From Bombyx mori (taxonomy: Eukaryota; Arthropoda; Insecta; Lepidoptera; Bombycidae), in the NCBI RefSeq assembly GCF_030269925.1, contig NC_085130.1, positions 8,072,501 through 8,136,500 of the forward strand: DNA of 64,000 nt. The letters run 5' to 3'. Under the pieces are notes generated by a model, which saw only the letters and a list, made by a program, of their open reading frames with translations, had not been told where the DNA came from and did not search any database. The position numbers and the translations under genes were made by a program. This document shows positions 50,557-61,743 of the stretch, in pieces (the stretch's first letter is position 1; each line of letters begins with the position of its first letter).

Positions 50557-50795
50557 AGCGGACGGTTAGCGTGGTATGGACATGTGATGCGTAGAGAGGA
50601 GATGCATGTGACTGGTATGGTAGTGCAAGGTAGAGGGGGAAGAGGTCGACTGAAGAAGACATGGATGGAGTGTGTGAATGACGATATGAGAGAGTGAGTG
50701 TTGAGGTGACGGCTGACAGAAGAGAATGGAAGAGGAAAATTAGCTGTGCCGACCCCACCTAGTGGGATAAGGTGGAGAAACAGAAAAGGGCATGT
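50557..50795 (+). pseudogene. LINE-C reverse transcriptase C-terminal fragment
   Basis: Reads RRLAWYGHVMRREEMHVTGM then VVQGRGGRGRLKKTWMECVN, stops at GAGAGAGTGA, and continues to the CCGACCCCACCTAGTGGGAT end. Better preserved than the related fragment at 41795, where the same sequence lies in reverse. Confidence 0.7.
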
Positions 50796-50819
50796 TGGAA
50801 GCTCGCGTAAGGACCATCT

Positions 50820-51035
50820 TTCAAGGGCTCGACGAGCGAATTAGCCCACAGACACAGCCCACTGAGTTTCTCGCCGGATCTTCTCAGTGGGTCGCGTTTC
50901 CGATCCGGTGGTAGATTCTACGAAGCACTGCTCTTGCAAGGGCTAGTGTTAGCTCTCTCAGGTTGAGCCTGGAGCTTGCCTACCGGTCCGCGCGTAGCTG
51001 AAATAATCCCATACGCTACCAGCGAATAGGTAGGT
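50820..51035 (+). mobile_element. LINE-B 3' end
   Basis: CAAGGGCTCGACGAGCGAAT through ACAGACACAGCCCACTGAGT to AGGTAGGTAAAAAAAATA. Confidence 0.8.
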
Positions 51036-51387
51036 AAAAAAAATATTCTAACTCTGTAATCGGCATGTTCGCTGGACTATAATATATGTAGGAACGGAGC
51101 GATATGGATGAATGACAGATATGGAGCATGACTGAGTGAGAGAGATAGCAGATGTCGTGTCAGGAAGTAAGAATGACGGTGAATGAATGCGGAACACCTA
51201 GTTTTATTTCATAAGCAACAGGAGAGTAGTTAGGGACGCGATGACGCTCAGACGCAGTGTAATCCGGAAGACGAAAGACGTTTGTATTGGAGTTACTTAT
51301 AATAAGACGAAATAAAGCATCGAGTTTTTGTGAAGTGATCGAGCGTTTCACTGACCTACCCCGAATACAAAATCCCACATGCATTGT
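51036..51387. other. Spacer with two minor repeats
   Basis: ATTCTAACTCTGTAATCGGC at 51045 recurs at 52281. GTAGGAACGGAGCGATATGG near 51089 is weakly like the repeat at 10340. No gene. Confidence 0.4.
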
Positions 51388-51564
51388 AATAGTAATGCGT
51401 TTCGGTTTGAGATATGGTGCAGGCGTTGTAACTTACTGAGACCTTAGAACTTATATCTCAAGGTGGGTGGCGCATTTACGTCGTAGACGTATATGGGCTC
51501 CAGTAACCACTTAAAAACAAGTAGGCTGTGAGCTCGTCCACCCATATAAGCAATAAATAAAAAT
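51388..51564 (+). mobile_element. Bm1 SINE, 3' half
   Basis: AGTAATGCGTTTCGGTTTGA to ATATAAGCAATAAATAAAAA; repeat X follows directly. Confidence 0.85.
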
Positions 51565-51565
51565 A

Positions 51566-52268
51566 AATGTGTAGTGTCGTGGGACACCGGATAGGAACGA
51601 AATTCCTTGTTATAAAAATATTAATTGTAAGTTCTATTCCAGGTTTTAAAGAAAATAATTATTCGGGCGTACATTTTTAATTACGGATTTTTTTATTGAT
51701 AAAAAAAAAACTACTTTACAAAGTTATCAACTTTATTTTATTCACAACGATTTATAAAAAAACAAGCTTTTGCCCGCGACTTCGTCCGCGTGGAATAGTT
51801 CACAAATAATGCTTTATTTTAGAACAAATTTGGTTAGCATAAATAACGTTATAGTGAGCCAACCTTAGCATATAGACATATTATTATACTGTCGTGGGCT
51901 TTATTTTAGATCTTTTAAAGGGGAACAATTCTGTAATACATTATTTTAGCGAAACTTTAACCGTTTCTGCAGCGCACGCAGCGAAAGCTCTCAAAAGGGA
52001 AAAAAACCTGATTTTGAAACATTGTTTATTGGTGCTCCGCTTGCATTGGTCTTAGCGTGATGTTATATAGCCTATAGCCTTCCTCAATATATAGATAATA
52101 ATTAAGCCTAATTATATTCTATCATAGAAATAATAATAACCGTCATCACGTAGACTATACATTAGACACTGTATAGCCATCATACTAAGACTATACATAA
52201 ATAATAAAAATCTTACGTTACGGAAGCTTTTTCCCGGTTAGGGTACCCCTCCGCATCGTCCCATAAGG
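51566..52268 (+). repeat. Repeat X with both ends, hosting Hel-G
   Basis: Starts ATGTGTAGTGTCGTGGGACA, GGATAGGAACGAAATTCCTT. A reverse-complement-like motif, CATAAGGAACTTCGCTCC, lies at 52261-52278, so the element may have subterminal inverted repeats. A Helitron sits in between. Confidence 0.45.
51763..52110 (-). mobile_element. Hel-G Helitron fragment
   Basis: AAGCTTTTGCCCGCGACTTC (expected CTAGCTTTTGCCC) through GGTCTTAGCGTGATGTTATA. A widespread lepidopteran Helitron 3' region by recall. Confidence 0.6.
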
Positions 52269-52557
52269 AACTTCGCTCCAAAAATTCTAACTCTGTAATC
52301 GGCATGTTCACTGGACTACGCCATTAGCACAATGCAACCTTTTGTCGGAGACAAATTGATTAAAGTCCGAAGTTGTATTCAGACTGCAACAAGCATTCCG
52401 TTGAGTTGCCTATAAACTTGTCGCGGCTCAAACTTTAAGCTCGATTGTTTCAATACAATTAGAGCTTTGTTGTTCCGCCTTAATATATTTTCATTAAGCT
52501 CGATTGGGTATAAATGAAATTCTAAACGTGCTATTTATGACTACTTATTTATGATTC

Positions 52558-52787
52558 TACTGGTGGTAGGACCTCTTGTGAGTCCGCACCGCCTATTTCT
52601 GCGGTGAAGCAGTAATGCGTTTCGGTTTGAAGGGCGGAGCAGCCGCTGTAACTATACTGAGACCTTAGAACTTATATTTCAAGGTGGGTGGCGGCATATA
52701 CGTTGTAGATGTCTATGGGCTCCAGTAACCACTTATCAACAGGTGGGCTGTGAGCTCGTCCACCCATCAAAGCAATAAATAAAAAAG
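52558..52787 (+). mobile_element. Bm1 SINE, headless
   Basis: CTGGTGGTAGGACCTCTTGT to CATCAAAGCAATAAATAAAA, with a short deletion at the GGTAGGTACCACC motif. Confidence 0.88.
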
Positions 52788-52907
52788 TACTTGTGTAAAG
52801 ATATGCTGTTTTACCAATTTCTGCCGCGGAGCACTTGAGCTTGGAGTCACAGACGAGCTTTCTGTCCACCTCTCTCCCAAACTCTACATTTTTTTTTTTA
52901 TTCCTAC

Positions 52908-53078
52908 CTTTGCTGATAGCCTTGAGAGGCTATTTCAGCTTCACCCTAACGTGTGTAGGTGAGCTCACGGGGCTCAAGCCGGAGTGTTGCTAACACTGAC
53001 CCTAGCAAGAGCAGTGCCTCGCAGAATCTACCACCGGATCGGAAACGCGACCCACTGAGAAGATCCGGCGAGAAAACC
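52908..53078 (-). mobile_element. LINE-B 3'-UTR
   Basis: Minus strand, tail at TTTGCTGATAGCCTTGAGAG, 5' break at AGAAGATCCGGCGAGAAA. Confidence 0.8.
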
Positions 53079-53167
53079 AACCTCTTCCACTTCATGACTC
53101 AGTGTATATATCACAGTTGTATAGGCATTAAGCATAATATAAAGATTTTTTATTATACGATGTATCT

Positions 53168-53285
53168 TTTTAAGTCGCTTTGACGGATGTTTTGGCTCAC
53201 GGTCCGTCTAATGTTAAGTGGTTATCGGAGCCCGTGGGCATCAACAACGGAAATACGCCCGCCCATTTAGACCCGAGCTGTAATT
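53168..53285 (-). mobile_element. Old Bm1 SINE tail
   Basis: AATGTTAAGTGGTTATCGGA and CCCGTGGGCATCAACAACGG; strongly mutated. Confidence 0.55.
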
Positions 53286-54019
53286 CGCATAGCAAAAACG
53301 GCTGATCAGTCCTTGAAAAAAAAAATTGTCGCCGGTAAAGTCGATTTATGGACTATAGTTTTACGTGATTATGTTATTAGCAGAACTATTTAAACTGCTA
53401 GCTCTAACGTCACGCGAGAAGAGAGATAAACGTGTCACAAGCTAACGCTTGGGCCGATCGTGCCTCTCTATCGCTTTTCCGCGCTCTCGCTTACACGGTC
53501 AGGCTCGGGCGGAACGTGACACTTTTTCGTGCGTGCAGCCCTTGTTCATCTTAATAATAATATATATAAATTTCGTGTCACGTTGTTTGTCCGCGATGAA
53601 CACCTAAACTACTGAACCGATTTTAACTTTCTTTTGTTTTAAATATGTGTTTTGTTCCAACTTAGGCCATAAGATGGTTTTTATTTCGATTAGTGGTCGC
53701 AATATTTATTAATCAACAATCAAATAATTTCTTATGTTGATTATTGTTATTAATAGTAAGTTTCATAAGTCTAAAACTGATGGCGCCTTAAATCAGTTTT
53801 TACAGACAATTGTGATATTATCTGACATTAATATCTCTTAGATGGCGCTGTGTTAAAAATACCAACGTTTCACATAAGCTACAATTTCATGGCATGAACA
53901 CCACGTGTTGCCGATGCTAAAGTATAAGTGAAATTTATTTCGTAGTAAACTCAATACAGTGAAATCCGATTGTTCTTGCTTTGTTAATTTTTGGTATTAG
54001 CATAGCCGGCTACGTGTTA
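53286..54019. other. Spacer, nothing recognised
   Basis: A GC-richer stretch at about 53410-53530 lies in an AT-rich background without clear ends. No gene. Confidence 0.45.
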
Positions 54020-54449
54020 TCTATACTAATATTATAAAGAGGAAAGATTTGTTTGTTTGTATTGAATAGGCTCCGAAACTACTGAAGCGATTTGAAAAAT
54101 TCTTTCAATGTTTGGAAGCTACAGTATTTCCGAGTGACACAGGCTATAATCTTTTTTGAAAAAAGTTAGAGATCCTTATTAAACTCCATTAATGTAACCC
54201 AAGGTGTAAAAAAATTACCTAAAATATTCTTTACGTCGCGTGCCCTGCGAAAACTATTGATGATAGAATAAAATAATGTACTACGACTTTGTAGAACACA
54301 TTATTATTTACAAAAGTGTCGCGACAGCATATGTCGAACTATTGTAGTTACGCCGCAATAAGTGTTCTTTTGTTAAAAAAAATAAAACAACGTCAAATAT
54401 CGTTGAAATTTTTGTTAAAGACCCGAGCGGAGCCGGAGCGGGCCGCTAG
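54020..54449 (+). mobile_element. Hel-E Helitron (Lep1-like)
   Basis: TCTATACTAATATTATAAAG after host A; ends GGAGCGGGCCGCTAG before T. 430 bp, the best plus-strand copy, non-coding. Confidence 0.85.
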
Positions 54450-54817
54450 TTTAGAAATAAAAGCACAGCAACGTATGGCCGGTTCTGCTAGTCGATTTAT
54501 AGGGCGTAATCACGTCAACACATTCATATTGTTCGGCTTTAAGAAACAAAAAACACCCTCACAATACATGGATCCGTTTACGTCGCGACGAACGCATTAC
54601 GTGCGCGTTGTGCGGGTAATGGAAAGCATTATATAAACGCGAGCTTCATCGGTCGCAGAGACATTCGCTTTATGTTAGGCTATTCACACAAATTACCCGA
54701 CCAATGTATTTACTTCGCGATCCACGAAATCACTACCGCTTCCCGGGATGGTTCTGATTTTTATTGTGCTATCTAGAATCTCATCGACAAACAAATTTTA
54801 ATGTTAATCTATTGACA
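54450..54817. other. Spacer, nothing recognised
   Basis: No gene. The 106-codon frame at 54316-54636 starts inside Hel-E and is not credible. Confidence 0.45.
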
Positions 54818-54920
54818 AATAAAATATTAAAGACAAACGATCTTATTCTAATTTCTAATCTAATCTTAATTTATTTTCAATTTGATCACAGACTTTAACA
54901 ATAAACAAAAGAGTAAAATG
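54818..54920 (-). mobile_element. Old Hel-A fragment
   Basis: AAATATTAAAGACAAACGAT and AACAATAAACAAAAGAGTA match the interior of the Hel-A at 293-947. Confidence 0.6.
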
Positions 54921-54927
54921 AAATATA

Positions 54928-55327
54928 TCTATATATTGATACGTGAAGCAAAAATTTTGTATCCCTTTTTACGAAAATTGCGCGGACGGAGGAGTATGAA
55001 ATTTTCCACACTTATAGAGAATATAGAGAAGAAGTGCACAATGCTAATATTTTTTTTAAATAATGCATAAAAGATACATTAAATCAATAAAGAAAACATT
55101 ACACACACTACATACCATGTATTTGACGCACACACGCATGCATACTATTTATTGTCAAACTTTTGTTATTGACGTCTGATTAAATATTGTTTGTCTTTAT
55201 TAATATTTTTTATAGAGTAGCCTTGGCGAAATTTGTGATTATAGAAGTATAAATACAATCATCATAGTGTACAAACTTACAATTGCAATTAATTATAGTC
55301 GAATTTCGACTACTGCGGGACCCCTAG
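54928..55327 (+). mobile_element. Hel-A Helitron
   Basis: TCTATATATTGATACGTGAA to GGGACCCCTAG, host A/T flanks, hairpin GTCGAATTTCGAC. Internal deletion around the TCTGTTGTCAAATTG motif. Lies next to an older Hel-A in opposite orientation. Confidence 0.88.
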
Positions 55328-55410
55328 TATATTATAATTATATAATTATAATTTCGATTATACAACGAACAATAGTAATTTTAAATACAAAACTAAGTTT
55401 TATACAGATA

Positions 55411-55660
55411 CTAGCTGTACCCGTCCGCTTCTCTGGGCATTTAAAATTAACATTATTATTTCTCACCCCCACAAAGATTCTCATCATTAACGCCCCCGCA
55501 ACTGGTGTAGGGAGTCTAACACTCATATAAATATTAGCCTATCCATTAAGTACATGTATTTTCTACATGGATACCAAGTTTCAAGTCAATCGGATGCATG
55601 GTTCAGTAGTTATAATGGAACATCCGTAAAAACCACTGTAGATTTATATATTAGTATAGA
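55411..55660 (-). mobile_element. Hel-F Helitron
   Basis: Left edge CTAGCTGTACCCGTCCGCTT after host A; right edge TTAGTATAGA. Same length as 7474-7724. Confidence 0.78.
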
Positions 55661-55699
55661 CTTTGATATATCGATATAGTGGAATACAATGCGTGAAAG

Positions 55700-56042
55700 C
55701 TACGTCGCCCAAAACACGTCATTTCGGATCCTCCCGATCCACTGACGGTGCTTTTAGGTACCTCAAGCACCGGTCAATGTTCTCGTCGAACCCGTCACTT
55801 GCGACGAAGGACTCGGCAAGTAAATTAACCCACAGACACAGCCCACTGAGTTTCTCGTCGGATTTTCTCAGCGGGTCGCGTTTCCAATCTGATGGTAGAT
55901 TCTGCGAAGCACTGCTCTTGCTAGGGTTAGTGTTAGCAACGTCGTCAGGTTTGAGCCCCGTGAGCTCACCTACTTATTAGAACTACGCTGACAATTGACA
56001 TAGCCTCTCAAGGCTAGGTAGGAATTAGCTTAGGTAGAAAAA
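55700..56042 (+). mobile_element. LINE-B 3' end
   Basis: TACGTCGCCCAAAACACGTC (coding end, decayed) through the UTR to TTAGGTAGAAAAAAAAA. Confidence 0.8.
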
Positions 56043-56057
56043 AAAAGTGAAAGCTTT

Positions 56058-56176
56058 TTTTTTATTGGCTACAAGGGTAGGCAGACGAGCATACGGCCCA
56101 CCTGATGGTGAGTGGTTACCGTCGCCCATGGACTTCAGCAATGCCAGGGGCAGAGCCAAGCCGCTGCCTACCATTT
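56058..56176 (-). mobile_element. LINE-J 3' tail
   Basis: T-run, GGCAGACGAGCATACGGCCC, ending CCAAGCCGCTGCCTACC. Confidence 0.82.
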
Positions 56177-56745
56177 AAATGACCTGAAAAAATGAAACTA
56201 CGACCGTACACTAATTTTGCCTTTTGTCACCTTTGCTCATGAATACTCACGGATGCTCAAGGCTTGTAGATTTATAATATATGTCAAATCAGTAATATTT
56301 GCATCCAGAATACGAGCACATATGAAAGAGCTATAAACTTCTATCACAGGTAGTTTGCTCAAGAATACTCACGGTTACGAAACGTGAGAATATTATTGAA
56401 ACGTACAAATTATTTCCGACACCGAAATTCTATATACAGATCGTTAAAGGCCATTTATAATGGAAACTATGTAACAATCACAAGGTTTGATTGATTTATA
56501 GCTCTATTGCTGATAAGTCCTCCCCTTTAATGTTTCGTCACAGTCGGCCGCCGTAAATGGCATTGTTTTAATAAAGCAGCCATTTAAATCACACTTCCTT
56601 ATACGTTAAACAAAGGTATTATTAGAGGTAAATTTGTTCCTAGTAGCCATTGGCACTGATATACAGAAATCAGGGTATATTGTATACACGAGCTTAACTC
56701 GAAATCGGCGGGGCTTAAATCATGTGGTAATGATGCGCAGACTAA
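56177..56745. other. AT-rich spacer
   Basis: GAATACTCACGG occurs twice (near 56242 and 56362). No gene. Confidence 0.45.
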
Positions 56746-56840
56746 AGGCGCATTTACGTTGTAGATGTCTATGGGCTCCAGTAACCACTTAACACCAGAT
56801 GGGCTGTGAGGTCGTCCACCCATCTAAGCAATAAAAAAAA
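56746..56840 (+). mobile_element. Bm1 SINE, last 95 bases
   Basis: GGCGCATTTACGTTGTAGAT to CATCTAAGCAATAAAAAAAA; repeat X follows. Confidence 0.85.
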
Positions 56841-57020
56841 AGATGTGTGGTGTCGTGGGACATCGGATAGGAACGAAGTGCCTTATTATAAAAATATTAA
56901 TTTTAAGTTGTATTCGAAGTATAAAGAAAATAAAACTGGAGGTTTCGCAACAACCCACGGTCATTCGGTAACGTGCGAACTTATTGTGGTACACTTCATT
57001 CACGGTTGTTTGCATAAGAG
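56841..57020 (+). repeat. Repeat X, 5' part
   Basis: GATGTGTGGTGTCGTGGGAC, GGATAGGAACGAAGTGCCTT, then TATAAAAATATTAATTTTAA as at 51610. Right boundary uncertain. Confidence 0.6.
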
Positions 57021-57111
57021 TTAGTGTATTGCGCAAACGAACGCTCTGAGATCGTGGTCAATGAATGATAAAAAAATATGTTATTTTTGTACGTTATTAC
57101 AAAGTTAAGTC

Positions 57112-57312
57112 ACACACGCCTGGTGTTAAATGGTTACCAGAGCCCATAGACATCTACAGCGTAAATGCCGCCACCCACCTCGAGATATCAGTTCTAAGGT
57201 CTCAGTATAGTTATAACAGCTGCCCCACCCTTCAATCTGAAACGCATTACTGCTTCACGGCAGAAATAGGCGGGGTGGTGGTCCTACCTATCAACAAGTC
57301 CTCCAGTAATGG
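57112..57312 (-). mobile_element. Bm1 SINE, tail end missing
   Basis: Minus strand from CACACGCCTGGTGTTAAATG to CAACAAGTCCTCCAGTAA. Confidence 0.82.
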
Positions 57313-57503
57313 TAGTACATTCATTTTTCGTCTCCAGTTACAGTCCGATGCGAAAAAACATATTTTCTTATCATAGCCCCACAACATCAGCCAGTAAAAA
57401 TCATTTATCAATAAGCTCAGCTTCTGGGAAACTGAACTGATTCATGTATCCATTTTCCTACGAAACATGAAGATCAACAATTCAGGTTAGTGAAAAAGAG
57501 CAA

Positions 57504-57640
57504 GATTATTTATTTATTTATTTATTTATTACACTTCATGTAAAATTTACATTGGCGGACTTAATGCCTAAGGCATTCTCTACCAGTCAACCAAAGGTAG
57601 TGCTGAGTAAATAGTGGTAGGTGCAATGAAATTTATATTA
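57504..57640 (-). mobile_element. LINE 3'-UTR with (TTTA)n end
   Basis: A TTTA repeat at 57509-57531, then CACTTCATGTAAAATTTACA and GGCGGACTTAATGCCTAAGG. I recall this as a lepidopteran LINE 3' end. No coding sequence follows. Confidence 0.4.
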
Positions 57641-57744
57641 GGCTACGAATATATACAAAAAAAAGTATATCTACATATATACAAAATCACATATACATAT
57701 ACATACATACATATAATAGTTTATACAGTATTAAAAGGAATATA
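57641..57744. other. Spacer left of the maT element
   Basis: ACATATACATACATACATAT low-complexity run; TA at 57743-57744 is the left target duplication. Confidence 0.5.
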
Positions 57745-57865
57745 CCTAGTCAGGTCATAAATTCTGTCACATGTTTAATGTAAAATAATTGAAACAAGTA
57801 TATTATATAACCATTCATATACCAAAATGAACTTAACAAAACATAGATTCTTATGACACTAAAGT

Positions 57866-57923
57866 TTATTCAAAATGACCTCCGTGATTTTGAATACAGG
57901 CCTTCAATCTGCGCGGCCAGTCG
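57866..57923 (-). pseudogene. Detached C-terminus of maT transposase
   Basis: On the minus strand it reads DWPRRLKACIQNHGGHFE and a TAA stop at 57866-57868. GGHFE is the conserved end of mariner-family transposases, so this is the true C-terminus, cut off from 58052 by the SINE. Confidence 0.85.
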
Positions 57924-58018
57924 TATTTTTTATTTATTTTTTATTTTTATTGCTTAGATGTGTGGACGAGCTCACAGCCCACCTGGTGTTAAGTGGTTAT
58001 TGGAGCCCATAGACATCT
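57924..58018 (-). mobile_element. Bm1 SINE tail inserted in maT transposase
   Basis: A 95-bp 5'-truncated Bm1 with an A/T-rich 3' end. Another 33 bp or so of AT-rich filler (58019-58051) separates it from the transposase. No clean duplication recognised. Confidence 0.85.
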
Positions 58019-58051
58019 TACTATCATTTAATTACTACGACTTTAATTAAT

Positions 58052-59038
58052 TTAATCTATCGCAGCACGAACGAGGTCCATGTCAATATCGGCGGCTGCC
58101 TTAATCAAGGATGTCTTGAGTGGCTCCAAATTGGGATGAGGCTTTGAGCACGCCTTTTCCTCCAAGTGTTGCCATATCTTATAATCTAACGGATTCAAAT
58201 CTGGACTGGAGGAGGGCCAGTCTTCGTGCCGGATGAAGTCGATTTCACGCGCCGCCAGCCAGTCTTGTGTGCTCTTCGCTCTATGAGCTGGCGCCGAATC
58301 TTGTTGGAATACCCAGTGCCTGTTATTGAACATGGTATGAGAAACAGGTTCCACAAGGTTTGTCAGGACTGTATTTTGATACACAACTGCATTCGTTTTT
58401 ACAACTTTCTCACAAAAATGTACCTCTGTTAAGCCCCAATAAGAAACTCCCAACCATACCATGAACGAGGATGGAAAATGACCTCGTTGGACACGCGGAA
58501 TACGGTTGCTCGCTTCTTCACTACTGTGTGCGTACACCTTATCATTTTGTTTGTTGTAGCTCTCTTCTACGGTAAAAAATTTTTCATCCGAAAAAAGAAT
58601 TTCCCGATATTTTTTTCCCGCGTACCGCTTCAACAAAGCGCGGCATCTCTTCAGTCTCAGGTCCATTAGACGAGCATTCAAACGATTTCCTGTTTTTCTT
58701 CGATATGCCCGAAGCCCTAAGTTTTCATTTAACACCCTTTTCACCGTGGTTCTGCTTAACCCCATCTGAAGGGCCAACAGTTTCTGCTTACGTTTGGGAT
58801 TTCTTTGAATTCGCGCCTTCACAGCTTTTATCACTGCTGGAGTCCCAACAGACCGAGGGCGACCACTTCTTGACCTGTCATCTACACTAGAGTCTTCATT
58901 GTATCGTTTGATGGTACGATAAACGAATCTTTTGGTTGTATTCAAATTTTTCAGTATGTTAAAAATTTGAATTGGCGCGTAACCGCAACGATGCAACGCA
59001 ATAAATGCAACACGGTCTTCTTTAAGCGTCCACTCCAT
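58052..59038 (-). pseudogene. maT (DD37D) transposase, C-terminally truncated
   Basis: 328 codons open from ATG at 59038 (MEWTLKEDRVAFIALHRCGY). Two helix-turn-helix regions (GYAPIQIFNILKNL; KLLALQMGLSRTTVKRVLNE) with the GRPRS hinge between them. Catalytic motifs: ILFSDEKFFTVEE (first D), WVFQQDSAPAHRAK (second D), SSPDLNPLDYKIW (third D, 37 residues after the second). DD37D is the maT/Bmmar1 class. All three residues are present, with no stop or frameshift before AAID, where the inserted sequence supplies a premature stop. Only the last 17 or so residues are lost. Confidence 0.93.
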
Positions 59039-59181
59039 ATTTAAAAATGAGTAAATTTCTAAAAGTATACATTTTTATTTTCATGAACAACTCGAAATTC
59101 GAATTCAATAAACTTTTTTGTGGCCAGCATTCTAAAAGAAAAGTTTTTACTGTGTGACAATACTTATGACCTGACTAGTTA

Positions 59182-59389
59182 TTAATAAATTTAGCTAAAG
59201 ATTAGCGTTGGTACTCATCGCAATCAATTTGAGAATCATTATTGATAAAAAAAATTGTATAGCCGTGGCAAACAATTATAGTTATGCTGTTTCAAGCAAG
59301 AATTCCATTAGACTTTTAACACAATTTGCAACAACATATTTCTGTGGAAGTCGATTTAGCTAATTTGTTTCAACAGTTCGCGTTTAAGC
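59182..59389. other. AT-rich spacer
   Basis: Nothing recognised. Confidence 0.4.
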
Positions 59390-59462
59390 CGTGAAGGTGA
59401 AATGTCCCACCTGCCCTGGTAAAACTGGAAAGGCCTCCGGCCCACCAGTAATCTCTCAAACA
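59390..59462 (+). mobile_element. LINE-B-related 3' tail fragment
   Basis: ACTGGAAAGGCCTCCGGCCC is the reverse of the motif at 35070-35092. Confidence 0.5.
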
Positions 59463-59571
59463 TAAAAAATAAAAAAATAAAAAGGTGAAATTCGAATTGT
59501 AATTACTACTAACACAGATCCGATCATTGAGGAAATAATTAGAGATTAGCAGGCTCATACGTAACATTTGA

Positions 59572-59632
59572 CTTCATTTGAGTTAACTTTTACGCTATCG
59601 AGAACGTTAAAAAACTCGCACTAAGCACATTG
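59572..59632. mobile_element. FB foldback element, single arm
   Basis: GAGTTAACTTTTACGCTATC ... AAAAACTCGCACTAAGCACA; the other arm is absent. Confidence 0.8.
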
Positions 59633-60427
59633 GTGCGGCAATCAAAACCACGCTCGTTCGCTCGTTGCGGGAGACGACTATGTCCACATTTTTATGGTTC
59701 TAGGTATATTATGATAATAATATGGAAAATTTGCCTCGCAAATACCTCTTAAGCACTGGTTGAAAATCCTTCAAAAATGTTCTCACAGTAAACGTGTTAA
59801 CATTCAGGAGGACGCGACTTCGTTCATCCCGCCGTTCAATAAAAGAAATAAATATGTTGGAAAAACCACAATTATTGGCACCATTGTCCGACATCACAGG
59901 GACAAATAGGGTAATCGAACAACCACCAATCAAGTTTGTTGTCTTAGAACAATTTAGAAATCTTCTCTTGACGTTAGCAAACGAAAACGAATGACAATTC
60001 TTAGGACGGAGGCACCGCTCTTCAAGAAGGCTGGTTGGTAAGTGTGATGGCGTCTACGCGCCTCCATCGGCTAGACTCTGTCGTAGCACGATTAGCAGAG
60101 TTCCGATGACACCGCAATCGTGCTGCCATCTCTCGGCAATCGTGCTGCGTTTCGTTTAGCTACCAAACTAATGACCGTTTCCGACGTATATATCGTCAGC
60201 CCTTTTTCAACCCCGTAAATACACTTATAGTGACATCCTCAACATTTATACGGCCTCTTGTAATTCACGTAAACTGGTAAATTTCTCTTTGTCAAATGTT
60301 CTTCTTAGAGACATTTTTCGTTTAGTTACACAGAACTGAAGCACTTTGTATACATCGTTATACTAATGAGACGTTTTTTTAAGCAAAATATATAAAATAC
60401 CGTCGTAAAATACATCATCATTCTCCT
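59633..60427. other. Spacer, nothing recognised
   Basis: A short duplication ATCGTGCTGCCATCTCTCGG / ATCGTGCTGCG lies near 60117-60150. Frames of 66 and 74 codons overlap on opposite strands and are not credible. Confidence 0.45.
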
Positions 60428-60640
60428 ACCCTTCTCCCAGTCACCTGGGGTCGGCACAATATGTTTTCCTCTTCCATACTCTATCATACACCATTTCTTC
60501 GCTCACTCCCCTCTTACACATATCGTCTTTCACGCAATCCATCCATTTCTTCTTAGGTCTAGCCCTTCCTTTCCCAGTCATACTACCCACATTCCAGCTT
60601 GCATACCTCAATCTCACCTCTCTCTCATTTACATTAATAC
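60428..60640 (-). mobile_element. LINE-C 3' end
   Basis: CACCTGGGGTCGGCACAATA and GTCTAGCCCTTCCTTTCCCA on the plus strand correspond to the LINE-C C-terminal region at 41795, more diverged. Confidence 0.6.
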
Positions 60641-60807
60641 GTAATTTTTATGAGAGAAAAATGAATTTTCTTAAGGTCGTTTGAACTATTACGGATAGGA
60701 TAGGATAGAACTTTCCTCCACATTTTTTCAACCGCGATGCGGCAAATGGTACTTCGATTCCACCTTTCAATCTATGTGGCGATAATATTGAGATACCTGC
60801 GGGCCTC

Positions 60808-61068
60808 CCCGGTCATCGTTCTCGTCGAGCCCGTTGCTTGCGACGAAGGGCTCGGCGAGTAAATTAACCCGCAGACACAGACCACTGAGTTTCTCGCCGG
60901 ATCTTCTCAGTGGGTCGCGTTTCCGATCCGGTGGTAGATTCTGCGAAGCATGGCTCTTGCTCGTGTTAGCAACAACGTCAGGTTTGAGCCCCGTGTGCTC
61001 ACCTATTAGTTAAGGTTACGCTGATATGGTCCCTCTAGACTTAAGAGCTTAAGTAGGAAATAAAAAAA
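60808..61068 (+). mobile_element. LINE-B 3' end
   Basis: CGGTCATCGTTCTCGTCGAG through the UTR to AAGTAGGAAATAAAAAAAAT. Confidence 0.82.
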
Positions 61069-61671
61069 ATACGGACCTCCTTTAGATCTATACAACACAA
61101 AAAATACAAAACTTAAAACATCTGCCTACCAAATACCGATTAATTTTTGTTTAAAGAGCTGCTTCTGAAAAAATGCTTCAACTTTTGTGTTCCATCATTA
61201 AAATTCTCTGATAAAACTGAAATATTCGGAAAAAGAAACATGATATAATAAATAATACAAATTCAAGGTTGTATTTTATTGTTTTTAAAAGAACGCCACG
61301 CGCACACGTTTTGTCGACGCGCGATAGGTCGTATTCTGAATACGGAATGCTATTCTAATTATTACAATATATTTTTTTGAATTACCGAACATTTGATTTA
61401 ATTAGAAAATAGGCAGGGATGCAACCCGTGCGAGCTTTCTCTTCCTTATCTCGATAATTCACAAATCTACAAAAAAAAATTCGTTCTTTGTCCTAAAGTT
61501 TATACTAGGTTTTCCGGTTAATTATTAACAAAAATGAAAATAAAATACATTTTTTTGGTATAAAGTTTGCTTTTGAGATAGTTATAGTAATAATACTCAT
61601 TATTCAATTTTTTTATAAATTTTAATACTTTCAAAAAAACCGCGCTATGAAAGTGGGGTGTTTACGTTTAC
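61069..61671. other. AT-rich spacer
   Basis: Nothing recognised. Confidence 0.5.
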
Positions 61672-61743
61672 ATAGTGCCACTAGATGGCACTCGAGTCAT
61701 AAACAACGATCAGCTGCTTTGTACAAGCACAGAAGAACTTAAA

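Larger units (their letters stand above)
57745..59179 (-). mobile_element. maT-type (DD37D) mariner-family transposon, split by SINE
   Basis: 1,435 bp between TA dinucleotides (57743-57744, 59180-59181). Inverted ends CCTAGTCAGGTCATAAATTC and, in reverse, ACTAGTCAGGTCATAAGTAT, both leading to TGTCACA. Removing the Bm1 fragment leaves about 1.3 kb, normal for the family. Confidence 0.92.
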
